Positions 1 to 34,765 of a stretch of DNA of 64,000 nucleotides are shown here, piece after piece. How positions within the stretch are numbered: position 1 is the first letter of the stretch; every line of letters starts with the position of its first letter. The notes below the pieces were generated by a model, which saw only the letters and a program-made list of their open reading frames with translations, was not told where the DNA came from and ran no database searches. The stretch comes from Chrysomallon squamiferum (lineage: Eukaryota > Mollusca > Gastropoda > Neomphalida > Peltospiridae). The stretch lies in the NCBI GenBank assembly GCA_012295275.1, contig CM022665.1, positions 20,189,150 to 20,253,149 of the forward strand, in the 5' to 3' direction. A program made the translations under genes and the position numbers.

Positions 1-518
1 GAAATACGTACAAACAATCAAACACATACACAAAATAGAAAGATAAACATAAAAAGTCTGACAGACACACACACATACACGTATATATAAAAAGAGAGAC
101 AAGCAGATAGTGTGATAAACAGATATGACACACTGGTACAGAAAGAATAAGATACATACACTGAGACAGACAAACAGATAGACAGACAGACACAGTAGAC
201 AGACATAGATGGATAGACAGACATTCAGAGGGACAGTCAGTCAGACGCACAGACAAACAGACAGAAGAGATAGATAAACACGTTAACAGAAAAGCAGGCA
301 AACAGACAAACAGTTAGACAGTCAGAGAGAGACAGAGAAACAGACTGACAGATAAACAGTAAACAGATAGGTAAGCTAAAAGATATGTTTATCCATACAG
401 ATAACGGTAAAAACATACACAGATACATTAAAAAAATATATCTGTACATCCAGATTCAAGCGAACGATAGCATGGATGATAGTATATTCGTATTAACATT
501 TATTTCTTCTCTCTGCAG
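1..518 (+). other. intron tail of the preceding array unit
   Basis: This matches 1841-2356 of the next unit: a degenerate CAGA/GATA-rich tract (about 1-365), then the branch-point region and the polypyrimidine/AG acceptor of exon A1 (AG at 517-518). No exon is seen. The Cys/Leu/Ser-rich minus-strand reading frames come from the CAGA repeats. Confidence 0.8.
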
Positions 519-21328
<20,810 letters not shown>

Positions 21329-21870
21329 ACATAACTACAACATCTGTGATAACGTCTCACACAACCTTTTGCTTCACTGATTGAAGAAAAAAACACCTGA
21401 AAAATACTGAAAAAAAAAAAAAAATTAATCATAATGTGTATAATATGTTTTTAAATACATCTTCTACTAAATGTTTATATATATATATATATTATATTTT
21501 TATGGCTATTTCTTTTTTTTTTTTTTTTTTTTCTTTTTTAGTACATAACGGGCATACATTTTGTATCGAATATGTAGCATATCATGTTGTTTAGTTTAGA
21601 TTTTCTTTTCTTCTTTTTTTTCTGTAATTATTTTGTTTTGTTTTTTTCAAAGTTAATACAAAGATTGTACAATTTCAAGTACATATTTAACGTCTGGTAC
21701 TTTTGAAACTCAATATTTTTAACTTTTTTTTTTTTTTTTTTTTTCTGAAGTAACAATTCCATCATTCAGAATCACATTTAGGTACCACTTAAATAACATC
21801 CTCTCTGCTTTCATTCTGTTTTCTTTTTGTTTGTTTGTGGGTGTTTTTTATATTTTTCTGCAGTAATTAT

Positions 21871-21902
<32 letters not shown>

Positions 21903-21962
21903 CTTTTTACTTCTACACGTTATTGGTTTAATTTTCACATCAACAGTGTTTGGTGTAATATT

Positions 21963-22069
<107 letters not shown>

Positions 22070-22432
22070 GTCTGTCTGTGTGTATATTTCTGCTGTAAGA
22101 AAGTAGACAAAAAGTAAATTATTCGACACATCTGTGATATAATTTTTAAGTTTATTATTTGCCAAAGTTTAACTTATAAATGTAACCTTGATTTTGATTA
22201 GGTATGAGAGTGAATATATGTACATAATGTTCACATTATATTACATAGATGTACAAAACACCGTAACTTCTTTATAATTTGTAAATATGTATTTGTAGTG
22301 TTAATTGTCATTAGATGAAATATGTATTTTCTTTATACTGATATAATTGTTAACTACAACATTTCACAAGCTGTGTTTTGAAAGCACTGAAATAGTAGTT
22401 AATGAGTACACGTGTAAAGCGATACGCTTGAA

Positions 22433-22600
22433 AATAAACGAAGTCTGTCAAAAGTGCACGAAATTATTTCACGTGACGTGAAATTGTCTTCAACGTGAAA
22501 CTTCAGAACGGATCAAAGAAAATGGAGGCAACGTTATTTGCGCACGAAGGAAACATTAATTTGCATTTGATGTAAGAATAATGATATTTTCTGTAATAAA
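22433..22600 (+). terminator. candidate polyadenylation signals
   Basis: AATAAA occurs at 22433-22438 and again at 22595-22600, both downstream of the stop on the coding strand. Between them lies a short perfect inverted repeat (22466-22484). Confidence 0.45.
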
Positions 22601-22605
22601 AGAAA

Positions 22606-23480
<875 letters not shown>

Positions 23481-24092
23481 TATTTGTTTTCAGACATAGA
23501 GACAGGTACGTGGATGTGCTCAGAGATAAATGTTTACTACAGAATAGTAGATACAGCATCAGCACTTGCCATACAGCATCAGCACTTGCCATCCAGCACC
23601 TTTTTACCGTTCCAACCAATGTCAGTGAATGTACTTTCTTCTATTACGTGTATAAAACTATCTTTTGATAACACTTTGTACAGCGTTCTCTTTACAAAAG
23701 TGGAGGATTTAATAATCAATAACAGAAAATGATTCTCACTCATTAGCTGCTCAAACATTAACATTAAGTCTCATACTAACAAATACACACACGCGCACTC
23801 AGACACATACATCCACACACAGAGAGGCCGGTCTATTGTAGAAGACTGTTAATGGTTTACGTTGTAATATGACTTTGTATTTCGTAATCTCCAGGGATTC
23901 TAAATGTGTCTTTAATTGAACTCACTGACAGGTGAACTAATTAACACAGTTTCATTTCATGTTATCTGTTCTATCTATGTATGTATCTATCTATCTCTAA
24001 ATATAAACAGATAGATAGATAGATGTAGATGTGTATGTATGTGTGTATGGGTATGTGTGTGTGGATGCGTGTATATCTGTATCTATCTATCT

Positions 24093-24139
<47 letters not shown>

Positions 24140-24640
24140 TAGATACAGATATATTATTTATCGTGATCCATTTCTGGTAGAAGATTTCATTTCTCCATTT
24201 TAATTTTCCTTTTCTCTTATACAGTTCATTTTATTTTTTCTTCTTTCTTTCTTTTTTTCTTTTCATCGTATTCTCATAAGATCCCGTGATGACTACAGAT
24301 CCTGGTCATTGATATGAGGTCATTTACTGTTGTAATAATTTTCAGTGAACAAAACAAATATTCCATATAATATATACAGAATGTAGGTTTCACTGTTTTC
24401 GTACTTTTTGTTTGTGCTGCAGTGTAATCAGTAACGTCACGTGAGACTAATATCACTTTGAGATAATTCGGAGAGTGATTTAAAAAAAAAAAAATAAAGA
24501 TCTGCTAAAGTAAACTGACAAGACCTTCAATAAGAAAATCGAAGAAAGTAAATTATATATGTTGTCGTGTGAGTAGGTACAAAATAAATTAAATTTCGAT
24601 CAGTTCCTCGATTTTATTTCATATCACAAACATTCCGTCT
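23481..24640. other. spacer with inverted GATA/TATC arrays
   Basis: A 20-bp tandem duplication (CAGCATCAGCACTTGCCAT) lies at about 23555-23594. (TCTA)n and (GATA)n arrays in opposite orientation lie at about 23968-24152. No gene is supported. Confidence 0.75.
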
Positions 24641-24644
24641 TACA

Positions 24645-24705
<61 letters not shown>

Positions 24706-25402
24706 GTATTGTATTCCTAGGTTTTCTGATAATGTCACAAAGTACAACATATCTACAGAAACAATCTAAGGATGGTTTAAAGTTACTATCACTCTATTTT
24801 GAGAATTCACTTTTGTTTTATAATATGTACTTGATGTCACTGTTTGTTTGTGCACTGTAAAACCGAATGATGAAAGGCTACAGCAGAATAGCTGTTAGTG
24901 TATATATCAGTTTTCAGATATTATTATTGGTATTATTATTAATTTCCCACTTCGTTGTGTTCTGTTTTATTCTGTTTATATTTTCAGTGTATCTATCTGG
25001 TGCGTTCTACTTTCATGTTGTACCATTCAATATGCTATAGTATCATCTTAAATGTAATTTACTATATATATATCATGTTGAACTCGAATAATAAGAACAA
25101 TAACACTAACAATAATAATAATAATACTAGGAATGATGATGATGATTATAACATAAGAATTAGTACTAGGGTAGTAGTTATAGTAGTAGTAGTTGTAGTA
25201 ATCATCCTAATCATAATAATGATAGCAGTAGTTATAATAAAAATAAGTGGGGTTTTATTTATTTATTTATTCATTCATTCATTCATTCATTCATTTTAAA
25301 GATGATTTTTCAAAGACAAGGTGTTTACATTCTGGATTTTTCTCGTAATCTGGAGTGACAAAATTATATCTACATTTTATTTTATAATAAATATTCGTAA
25401 AT

Positions 25403-25494
<92 letters not shown>

Positions 25495-26200
25495 ATTAAT
25501 AAAAGGAAAAAAAAATAGACAAAACTGATGATAAACAAATTATTTAAGTAACACGTCACGTTTTATAAAGGCGGGCGTCTGAAGGACACTAAGTTAGAGT
25601 TTTTTTCTCTACAGTAATCACGCCACGCAAGCTTCTATTTTCTCCGTTACAAAAATACAGTTCCACGTTTTTTTCTCTCAACTTTTCTCTATTCCGAAAG
25701 TTGCAACAACAGGAAATTCGTCTTTATTCCGAGTAATCTAATGTACGGGTCAAACACGGCTCATGGTCAAAGAAAACTAATTTGAACCCAGTAGAAGTGT
25801 TTTCCACACTCTTCACGTTTTATTGAGATATTTTAAATATCTTTATTCATTTTCTTTCTTAGTAAGTGGAAGAAATGCGAATTTCTTTCTCTTTCTTTCT
25901 CTCTCTCGAAATCTTCTGTCACTGTTCCACATTCTGTGTCCCTCTCTCTGTTTCTTTCTGTATTATTCTCTCTCTGTCTGTCTACCTGTGTGTCTGTCTG
26001 TTTATCTATATATGTGTCCTTCTTCTTTTTTTCTCTTCTACTCCGTTCCAGCTACCTATTTTTCTATCTTTTTTTTTTTTCTCTCTCTCCTTCTCTCTGT
26101 CTCGTTAACTCTTTCTCCATGTTTCTATCTATCTATCATTCTTTCTCTTTCTCTCCTTCTTTTTCTTCGATAATTACTTCATTAAAGCTGTTTTGAAGTC
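24641..26200. other. spacer with (CA)n, (GA)n and CT-rich sequence
   Basis: (CA)n 24646-24703, TTCA repeats near 25270-25295, (GA)n 25406-25491, and a pyrimidine-rich segment 25860-26165 whose Ser/Leu/Phe reading frames are artefacts. 25500-25860 is plain AT-rich DNA in which I see nothing. Confidence 0.8.
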
Positions 26201-26678
26201 AGTTATTGAGTAATCCTCTTTCAGTGATCTTTTTCTCCAAGTATCTGATAAAAGCAGATGTTTTTGAGCTTTTGTCAAGTACTGGCTAATAAAAGAGCGA
26301 ATGAAACAAAACAACAACAAAAAAGTCGCTTCCTTTGATAACAGAAAAAAATATATCTCTCGGGAATTTGTGAATCTGTAAAGAACAAAGACAAAAGTCT
26401 TTAAAAAAAATTTATTATCTCATTATATGTGACAAACAAGTGAAATATTTAAGAAAATAAACTTTGTGACACGCATCATTTTAAATAGAAAAATAAAACA
26501 AAAATAACATGATTCATGAAGTCAGTATGGAATACAAATGTTGTATATTATGTTAATGAAATATTCATTGAAAATTAATAATTGCACATTAATAGCTGAC
26601 TTCTACAAACAAACAAAAATAAACTGAACTGGCAGTTGTAGTTGTGGTGAGTACTTGTAGTAGTAGTAGTAGTAGTAA

Positions 26679-26731
<53 letters not shown>

Positions 26732-27730
26732 CTAGATGCATAAGAACTAGTGGTTGTACAAAAGTAAATCGATAAAAAAAATAAAAAATCGATTATCCAT
26801 ACAAAGAATTAATATCATTATACATATAAAAATATATATATATTTTAAAAAAATGCAATAAATAAACACATAAATAAATAAATAAATAAATAAATAGACA
26901 GATAAATAAATAAAAAAATAATACCTTTAAACAAGAAATGATTAATATGATTAATATTTGTCAATGAAAGTTACACAAGTTTTGTTTGAGGTCGCTCACT
27001 TGTTTGTTAAATCTCTATAATAACTTCGTGTCAACAAATTTATGTTACCGCCTTTGAATCGATTCTGTCATTTCTTTAACCAGAGGAAGAAGCTGTCTTC
27101 AAATGCATAAAATCTGGATTTTATTATTATTATTTTTTTTATTTTTTTTTATTCTAAACATTAAAAGAACCTGAAACAAGAATTCCAAAAGAGATCAGAG
27201 AACACACATACAAGAAATAATTACAGAAAACTAAAATTAAATAAATAAACATACAATATTCTCAGTATTGTCTGACTGGAATCCATTAGAGCTAAGACTT
27301 TAGTTACAGATTTCGTGTTTACTTCAAATCACGGGCGATCTACTGATACTTTGATTAATATCGGATCAAAGTACAAACCTTGAACGTAGACTCGTCCGTT
27401 TTGATTGAAAGCAACTTCTTTAGTTTTAAGTTAATCTTGTTTGTCAGCTGTCATCACATCTTTGTAGTTCTTGTTCACACGAAATGTCTGCTTCACACGA
27501 ACGTATCCCAGAATGCATCATTTTAAAAATACGATCATAACTCGTAGGACGACAACAGCAACCACAGCATTATTACCACCAGTAGAAGCACAATCAGATT
27601 CATCACCATTATCATCATTACTGCTTCTAACACTACTGCTAAACAACAACAGTATCTACCACTACTACCACCACTACTACTACTATTACAACTCCAGCTG
27701 CTGCTGCTGCTGTTGCTGTTGCTGCTGCTG

Positions 27731-27766
<36 letters not shown>

Positions 27767-27865
27767 TTACTATTACTACTACGTAATAATAATAATATGA
27801 CTGAATATATGATATTAGTTTTAAATGTACGTAATTTAGAAACATACAAATGCAGTTATATATTT

Positions 27866-27903
<38 letters not shown>

Positions 27904-28140
27904 AAGAGATTACTCTTTCTACGGACCCTTGGATCTGTGAATGCCACATTACTTTCAGACCAGTGATTACACATATTTTCGGAAATATTTAGGAAATACA
28001 CATATTTTCGGACAATACATATTTACAATCAGAAATATAAAAATATTAAATCCTTGGCATAGCCACAAGCTGAAATGTTTTGTTTTCAATCTGCGAAAAT
28101 TCATTCGATTTTTATTAACAACGGAAATTGCTTAAAGCGT
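26201..28140. other. spacer with GTA, CTG/CTA and (TA)n repeats
   Basis: (GTA)n at about 26653-26731, TAAA repeats 26868-26905, compound CTA/CTG tract 27655-27783 and (TA)n 27868-27903. Nothing gene-like. Confidence 0.8.
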
Positions 28141-28149
28141 TCTTTACTG

Positions 28150-28214
28150 AAGGTTTGAACTGGCAACCCATGGCGCCTCGAGGGCTGCACGTCTACCACC
28201 GAGTTACTTCTTAG
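28150..28214 (-). repeat. tRNA-like SINE fragment
   Basis: The reverse complement reads AGTAACTCGGTGGTAGACG (A-box-like) followed about 30 nt later by GGTTGCCAGTTCAAACC (B-box-like). The stem structure is too eroded for a working tRNA gene, so a tRNA-derived SINE head or tRNA pseudogene is likely. Confidence 0.5.
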
Positions 28215-28905
28215 CAGAGAAGAAAATTAGCTTTCATACAGCGGAAATTAAATTAAATCTTGCAAAGCGGAAATCAATGTCTTTGTTATAATTTCTCTTT
28301 GTTACATTAGTTCCTTTGACAAGACGAGAGAAGAGCTGGACAGATTTAAAAAAAAAAAAAAAAAAAAAAAAATCAGTGAGAAACTGATCACAACTTATGT
28401 AGACAAAGTTCAAATACATCAAGAAAATATTGCATGATTAGACATATCTAACATTGTATCTTTCATCTTACAAGATTTCCTTTTTCTTCCTGTTCTTATT
28501 GTTTTGTTTGTTTGTTTGTTGTTGTTTTGTTTTGTTGCTGTTGTTGTGGGGTTTTTTGTTTTTTGTTTTTTGGGGGAGTTGTTTATTTTTTATTGTTTTT
28601 GTGTTGTTGTTTTTTGTTGTTGTTTTTTTGGTACGGGTTTTATGTTGTTTGTTTTTGTTGTCTTTTGATTTGTTTTTTAGTTGTTGTTTTTTTTCTTTCA
28701 AACAAAGAAATAGTTGACATTTTATTTCACAGAAAAAGAGCTTTTTTTTTTCTTTTTTTTAAATCATTTATTAATTTTTAAACGAAAAAAGAAAATTAAA
28801 ATTACTGATCGTGAATAGATACGATCTATTTGAACCAGTCTCTATTAAAAACCAAATTTGTACAAAGCACATCAGTATAAAATAACACTGTAGCTCTCAG
28901 ACACG

Positions 28906-28939
<34 letters not shown>

Positions 28940-29289
28940 TTCAAATACAAAAAGGCTAAATTAATAATAATAAAAGTTAAGCAAAAGATAAAATATATTA
29001 ATAATATAGAAAAGTGTAGTAAAAACGTTTAATCCTGCAATTAACTCACAGTTTTGAAAGATACGTTTATTATTTTTAATACATTTAGTCCACATTTCGG
29101 ACGGAATAAGTTTATAAATTATTATTATTATTATTATTATTATTTTCTTATTTACCGGTTTTTCTTTTCAAAAAAAAACAACAACAATAATAATAATAAT
29201 TAGAAATTATAATAATAGTAGTAGTAGTAATAGTAGTAGTAGTAGTAGTAGTAGTAGTTATTGTTGTTGCTGTTGTTGTTGTTGTAGTG

Positions 29290-29325
<36 letters not shown>

Positions 29326-29770
29326 TTTTGTTACAATGTATTTTATCGTTTATTAAAAGTGAGAAAATACGCACACAACACTGATCAAAAATATATTTAA
29401 AAAAAATCTCCTTCACAAAGTAGTATATGAAACATTTATAGTGTTGCTGTTAAATGGCAAAAATATGTTTATTTTCAAAAAGTTATGTCTGTTATTAATT
29501 ACTATATGTAAGGAGTAGGTCAAACCTTAAACTTCCATGCATGTGGATTTTAATTTTGTAATTATATATCTGTAATGCATTGTTCTCTGTAATTCTACGG
29601 TTTATGGGAATAAACTGATTGTCTTTGCCATTGCTTTTTGCAGTTCACCAAACAGTCGTGTTTACGTGATACGATTATTACTAATCAGTAAATGATAATA
29701 GACTCCTCGCTAGGCCAGATTTACTTGTATTACACACTGATCATATCTCACAGTGTAAGATAATATTGTA
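28215..29770. other. spacer with poly-A and T/TTG-rich tracts
   Basis: A-runs at 28347-28371 and 28905-28934, a T/TTG-rich segment 28480-28760, TTA/AAT/GTA repeats 29118-29325. No gene is supported. Confidence 0.8.
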
Positions 29771-29774
29771 TAAA

Positions 29775-29840
29775 ACAAGACGTCTCAGTGGTTGTTGTTC
29801 GTTGTGAGGGTACTGAGTTCAAGTTCCAGTTACGGTTGGT
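29775..29840 (+). repeat. tRNA-like SINE fragment
   Basis: ACGTCTCAGTGGTTGTTG resembles an A box and TGAGTTCAAGTTCC a B box, about 35 nt apart. It is degraded and probably a SINE remnant. Confidence 0.4.
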
Positions 29841-29984
29841 GTCAGTTTAGTGTCATATCACTAAATATTGTGTAATACAAGAACACTAATTTGTCAGCGT
29901 GACCAGATCAAGCGTGCTTTAAACCTTCAGCAATTGCCAGCAAGTGTTGATTGATAAACCTTGTTAACAGCGTCACTATCCAGC

Positions 29985-30375
29985 TCGTTAACGTCAGAAT
30001 CACTGTCGTTTAACGTCATTATCAAGATGGTTTTACGTCAGTATCGTTTAAGGTTAATAACGAGACCTTTTAACGTCAGTGTCAATATAGTTTAACGCCA
30101 GTATAAAGATAGTTTAACATCAGTATCACTATAGTTTAATGTCAGTATAAAGATATGTTAACATCAGTATCAAGACAGTATAAAGATCATTTAACATCTA
30201 AGTCGTTAACGTCAGTATCACTTAATCTCATTATCAATATAATTTAATATCAGTATCAAAATACCTTAAGCTCAGTATCAAGATCATTTAAAGTCAGTAT
30301 CAAGATACTTTAATCTGAAGATAATTTAAAGTTAGTATCAAGATCATTTATCGTCGATATAAAGACTGTTTAACG
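29985..30375. repeat. degenerate minisatellite of the type GTTTAACGTCAGTATCAAGATA
   Basis: At least twelve degenerate copies of a 20-30-bp unit (TTTAACGTCAGTATCAA with changes) follow one another. Located about 0.6 kb past the 3' end of the minus-strand GPCR gene. Confidence 0.8.
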
Positions 30376-30982
30376 TTGTTTAAGAATTATGTCAAGGTCA
30401 ATAGTGAAAATGTCAAAGTCGTTTAACAACAATAGAGTTAGGTCAAGGTCATTTAGGAATTATTAAGGCTAATGGCAAGCTCCCAATACTGAACGTGTGA
30501 AGGTCATTTAACAGACAATAAGAATATCTAAATGTCAATTAACAGACAACGTGTTAGGAAAGGGATTAAAAAGAAATAATACGTATTTAACAAGCAATCA
30601 ATGAAATCAGATTGTAAAAATATTGTCAGGCTGCAGACTACTCGGGAGGTTTATCCTTTGTCTGCAGCCGTCAAAGCATCACTTAGTTAATGTATCTGTC
30701 AGCTCATACAGTAGGAACTCAAACTACGTCACAACAACATTCGATGTCAGACAGTACTGAGGTTACAGCGTTTTTCGTGTCTGTGTCATATACATAAATA
30801 ATATTTTAAATTAAAAATAACGACAAACTCGGTAGGTAGGAAAACTGAGATAAAGAAAAATAACAAAATTGTCCCTGAGTTTCATGTCAAAATCTTTGAA
30901 TCACTTACCCGTTTAACAGCCATAATATATAACTGATATGATATGTTTAATATAAATCATTACTTTTATGATGTCATTAATT
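30376..30982. other. spacer downstream of the GPCR gene
   Basis: AT-rich DNA with no ORF of note. It probably includes the 3' UTR of the minus-strand GPCR, but I could not fix a polyadenylation site. Confidence 0.5.
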
Positions 30983-32092
30983 TTATGACATGGTTAATTC
31001 ATCCAGCTCCAAGACTTGAGACTCGGATGGAGATTTTTTCAAAGTTCTTGTCATGATTTTACACTGCTTGAGAATTCGCATGACGATGTTTTTAATTTCG
31101 ACTCTGAACTTTTTGTAAATGAACGAATAGATGAGAACGTTGATGAAGCTGTTGCTGTTCGCCATCCACACAAATGCAAATTCGGCGATGGGAGGAGCGT
31201 GCACGTGACTGTCAAATGAATAGATAACGACGTTGGTCACGTACGGACCCCAAGACAGAAAAAACGCCGACGCTGTTGTTATTAAGATCCTGACAGATTT
31301 TAAATCTCGAATTCGTTTTCTAGATTTAATGAAATCCTGTCTGCAGGACACTAACATGTGGTTTTCTCTGCGCACTGTGATGCTAATTCTGATGGTAGTG
31401 AAGAGAATCACGGAGCCCGAGGCTATGGGGATCCCGGCCGCAGTGGCGATACAAAACACCGGATACTCCCAGTACAAGCCACACAACATCTCCACTCGAC
31501 TGAAGCGGTAGTAGATGAAGTCGCTACGTGTTGGAATCGGCACCATGAACGTTACGGCCGCCAGGACCCAGGCTGTAACGAAAACGAAGTAGATCTTGCG
31601 TGACGTGATCATGGCGGGGTATTTGAACGGTTTCACCAGTGCCATGTACCTGTCAACGCTGATTATAGCCAACGTCCATATTGACACCGTGACCGACGTT
31701 CCGTGCACGACGCCGGACACCTGACACCAGACGTCGCCGTACGGCCACGTATCCAAGATGGCTGGAACGAAAGAAGGAGCACAGGTGATCAAACCAACAG
31801 CAATATCAGCTACTCCGAGGTTTATCATACACATCCGCGCTATTGTAGGAAGGCCCTTGATTCTTCGTAAAATTGTTATGTTTAAAATATTTGATACAAT
31901 TATCAATACACTGATGACCAGGATGAGTGACGATCTCAACCAGGTTGGAACGGGATTTACTTCCTGACGAAAGACTAAATGTAAGGACAGGTCCTCCATC
32001 CTGATCCTGTCTGAGTTAATCAAGCTTAGTGATCGACTGTGATTTGTCAACAGTTGACATCTGTCTGTACTCGATTCCTTCACTCTCTCCAT
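30983..32092 (-). CDS. rhodopsin-like (class A) GPCR, intronless
   Basis: A 369-residue seven-helix receptor in one uninterrupted frame. TM1 at about 54-76 with N68; TM2 with LGVAD (D96); TM3 preceded by C123 and ending with DRY at 147-149; C204 in loop 2 can pair with C123; TM6 has FFLSWGPY (W281, P283) in place of CWxP; TM7 has NSFINVLIY, a variant of NPxxY with Val for Pro. N17 is an NHS sequon and C344 a possible palmitoylation site. DRY supports G-protein coupling; the ligand is unknown. The NxxxY variant recalls the vertebrate orphan receptors GPR21/GPR52, but I cannot assign orthology. It is a paralogue of the receptor at 41618. Confidence 0.93.
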   Translation of the reverse strand: MERVKESSTDRCQLLTNHSRSLSLINSDRIRMEDLSLHLVFRQEVNPVPTWLRSSLILVISVLIIVSNILNITILRRIKGLPTIARMCMINLGVADIAVGLITCAPSFVPAILDTWPYGDVWCQVSGVVHGTSVTVSIWTLAIISVDRYMALVKPFKYPAMITSRKIYFVFVTAWVLAAVTFMVPIPTRSDFIYYRFSRVEMLCGLYWEYPVFCIATAAGIPIASGSVILFTTIRISITVRRENHMLVSCRQDFIKSRKRIRDLKSVRILITTASAFFLSWGPYVTNVVIYSFDSHVHAPPIAEFAFVWMANSNSFINVLIYSFIYKKFRVEIKNIVMRILKQCKIMTRTLKKSPSESQVLELDELTMS

Positions 32093-32500
32093 CAGAAAAC
32101 ATCTCCTACTTCAAATCAATACACTGCGTATTACAACAAACACGTTACATTCCTCACACCGTGCTGTCTGGACATGCCAAAAGCTTTAGTTAAGTTTTAT
32201 AATTATTTCTCTAATTGCAGAAAAAGACACGACACTCATAAAACGTATTATCTGCTTCAACAGTTCTGTAGTGAAAACAGGTTTTAACGATTGGCCAGTT
32301 TGCGTTCACTCCGGTGTAAGCGTAGAAAATAGCCAATGATGTTTCGCTACATCTAGTAACGTCAGCGCGAGTATATTGTATTGAGTGACATTGGGAAATG
32401 TCTTCATCTAATTATCATACGTGAGATCAAGAAGTCACCGGGTGATATATATTAGCTGTGTCAATGCAGTGTGAGTAACTGTCAAATCAAAGTAACACTC
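32093..32500 (-). promoter_or_regulatory. probable upstream region of the minus-strand GPCR
   Basis: Two CCAAT-type elements (GATTGGCC near 32290 and AGCCAATGA near 32331) lie 200-240 bp upstream of the ATG. Promoter assignment is inferred only from position. Confidence 0.3.
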
Positions 32501-33050
32501 ATTAGTAAGACGTACTTGTATGTGTGTTCTGCGTGTGTGCAGAGCTCAACTGCAAAAAGGTTTAGATCCGTATTTTAACTGGACTGTAAGCCCTTTTGCA
32601 AATAACATCTTCATCTATCTATCTATCCATCTATCTAACTATATCACTAAGTATTTAGTATGGTTTGTTTCATTTTCTGTTATTTGTGGAGACGTTTGTA
32701 TAATTTTGTTGTTGATATTTGTTTGTTTTGTTTTTGTTTTTGTTTTTTTGTTTTGTTTTTTTTATTGTTGTTTTCTTTTTTGCTTTTTCTTCTTTGGGGT
32801 TTGGATGTTGTTTGTTTTTGTTTTTTTGTTATTTTCCTGTGGTATTTTTTTGTTAAACTAGATTGAAGTATTGGGTGACATTTAAATGTTCCTTAATGAC
32901 TAAATTAATTATCTAAGTGTTGATTACACCTGTTTAATTAAAATATGTACCTATACAGCAATGTTCATCAGTCTACAAGTTCCCTGGCTGACTTCACATG
33001 TACACGGAGACACAAACACACACACACATACACACATATATATATATATA

Positions 33051-33092
<42 letters not shown>

Positions 33093-33887
33093 AACAGCTA
33101 AGCGTTTGTTCGTGGCTGGAAAAGTGTATGGGTAGACGGGCATACGGATCGTAGATGGACATACAAAGATACATAAATATGGATATAACACATTGATTAG
33201 TTTGTACTGTATTTACTAATATCCTCATTTCACATAAATACATTCATTTCACGTCAATACCTCCACGTGACATAAATGTTCATTTCACATAAATATATAT
33301 TCTTTGTATCGTCTTCACTCATTTGATTTTAAAAGATCAATTTCTTTCCCACGCGATCTCATGCTAGGACTTTTGTGAAAAGAAGACAAATTATTAGCTA
33401 ACACCGATACGTCTATCAACGGCTTGTACAGTTCTCAGAAAACAATTTGAAGAGAACATAAAAATCTGAGACTTCCAATCTCCCAGGTGACATTTTATAC
33501 ACGTATTTGTACAAGACTATTAACCATATCACGTGAACGATGGAGTCTTGTAACCTTGGAAAAAAAAAATCTATATGAGAACTTAATTCAATTTGCGAAG
33601 AAACCTTTAGTGAACAGACTGGAGAGGAACTTTAGTCGACATTATTTTTTTAAGCGGTTTTATTTGACGCTACAGTAAGCTATAAATAGCCAGTTTTAAC
33701 GGTGCTCATTAACGGTACATTTCATTTCAGATATTTCACTGATTGTGTGATTATTTCAATCGTGAACGACCTAGTTCTCTGAACTGCACAGCTATACATT
33801 CATTTTAAATCTATAAATTTCGTTATCACTGAGAAACAAAAATGTATTTAGTTCCAAATTTATAAAGATCATCATTTTATATGATAA
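32501..33887. other. spacer between GPCR 1 and the CRE cluster
   Basis: T/TTG-rich segment 32695-32860; (TA)n and (GATGAT)n at 33038-33090. Otherwise AT-rich with no supported gene. Confidence 0.75.
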
Positions 33888-34032
33888 TGACGTCAGAGGA
33901 AATTTTTTAAATAATGACGTCATAAATAAAGGTCGTTGCATTATATTATGACGTCAGAGAATAATGGTCATCACTGTGTATAATAATGACGTCAAAGAAT
34001 GAAGGTCTTTGCCGTGTATGATAATGACGTCA
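33888..34032. promoter_or_regulatory. cluster of five TGACGTCA (CRE-like) palindromes
   Basis: Perfect TGACGTCA sites at 33888, 33915, 33949, 33987 and 34025, spaced 27-38 bp, mostly within a repeated context TAATGACGTCA. The sequence matches the canonical CREB/ATF binding site. They lie within a degenerate tandem repeat, so they may be a repeat product. They stand 1.8 kb upstream of the GPCR start at 32092. Confidence 0.45.
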
Positions 34033-34499
34033 TCTAACTTGTAAAAATGAGATAATATGAAAGTAAAACTCAATATGGTTTAACTTGTCAGCACATGGTG
34101 CTAAATTTATTTTCTTTATCTCTTGTTGAAGTTTCTATGTGGAAGTTCTAAGGAAAAAGACTAAATACATTTTGTATATCTAACAATCTAAAAATTTCTT
34201 TTTATCTACAAACCATTTTTTAGTAATAATAACATATAACAACACTATAACAAGATCAGCTTCAGAAATGACTATCAGCCATTTTCTCTTAATGGTACTA
34301 GCGCCTCACGTCACTGAAATCAATACGTACTATAAGATTATAATGCACAAATGTTTTACAGGAAATGGTTACAGAGTCGATTTCAGTTGTATAAAAAGTT
34401 TACAAAAAAAGTTTACAAAAAAGTCTCAAGTAAAAAAGTACTGAAAACAATTATATTACAGGGAAAAGTTAATGTTATGCAGCAAATAACGTCTACTTG

Positions 34500-34765
34500 G
34501 ATTAAACGTTTATAAATATTTCAGTTAGACAAGACATTTATAAATATTTTGCAGTTAGACAAGACATTCATAAGTATTTCGTAATTATAATAAGACACTT
34601 ATAAATATTTCGACACTTATAAAGACATGACCTTTATAAATATTTTGCAGACAAGACATTTATTTATATTTCGCAATTAGATAAGATATTTATAAATATT
34701 TCGCAGTTGGGCAAGACATTTATAAACAGTTCATAGTTAATCAAGAGTTTACAAAATTATATTTA
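34500..34765. repeat. degenerate 30-36-bp minisatellite (ACATTTATAAATATTTCGCAG type)
   Basis: About eight to nine degenerate copies containing TTATAAATATTT(C/T)(G/T)CAGTTAGACAAG in whole or part. No coding sequence. Confidence 0.8.

Noticed and set aside
23494-23505. 12-nt micro-exon-like sequence between TTTTCAG and GTACGT
   Set aside because: Such short matches arise by chance; no neighbouring exon or in-phase partner was found after the gene's stop codon.
31016-31967. Plus-strand frames opposite the GPCR gene
   Set aside because: Shadows of the minus-strand receptor, which has full seven-helix architecture.
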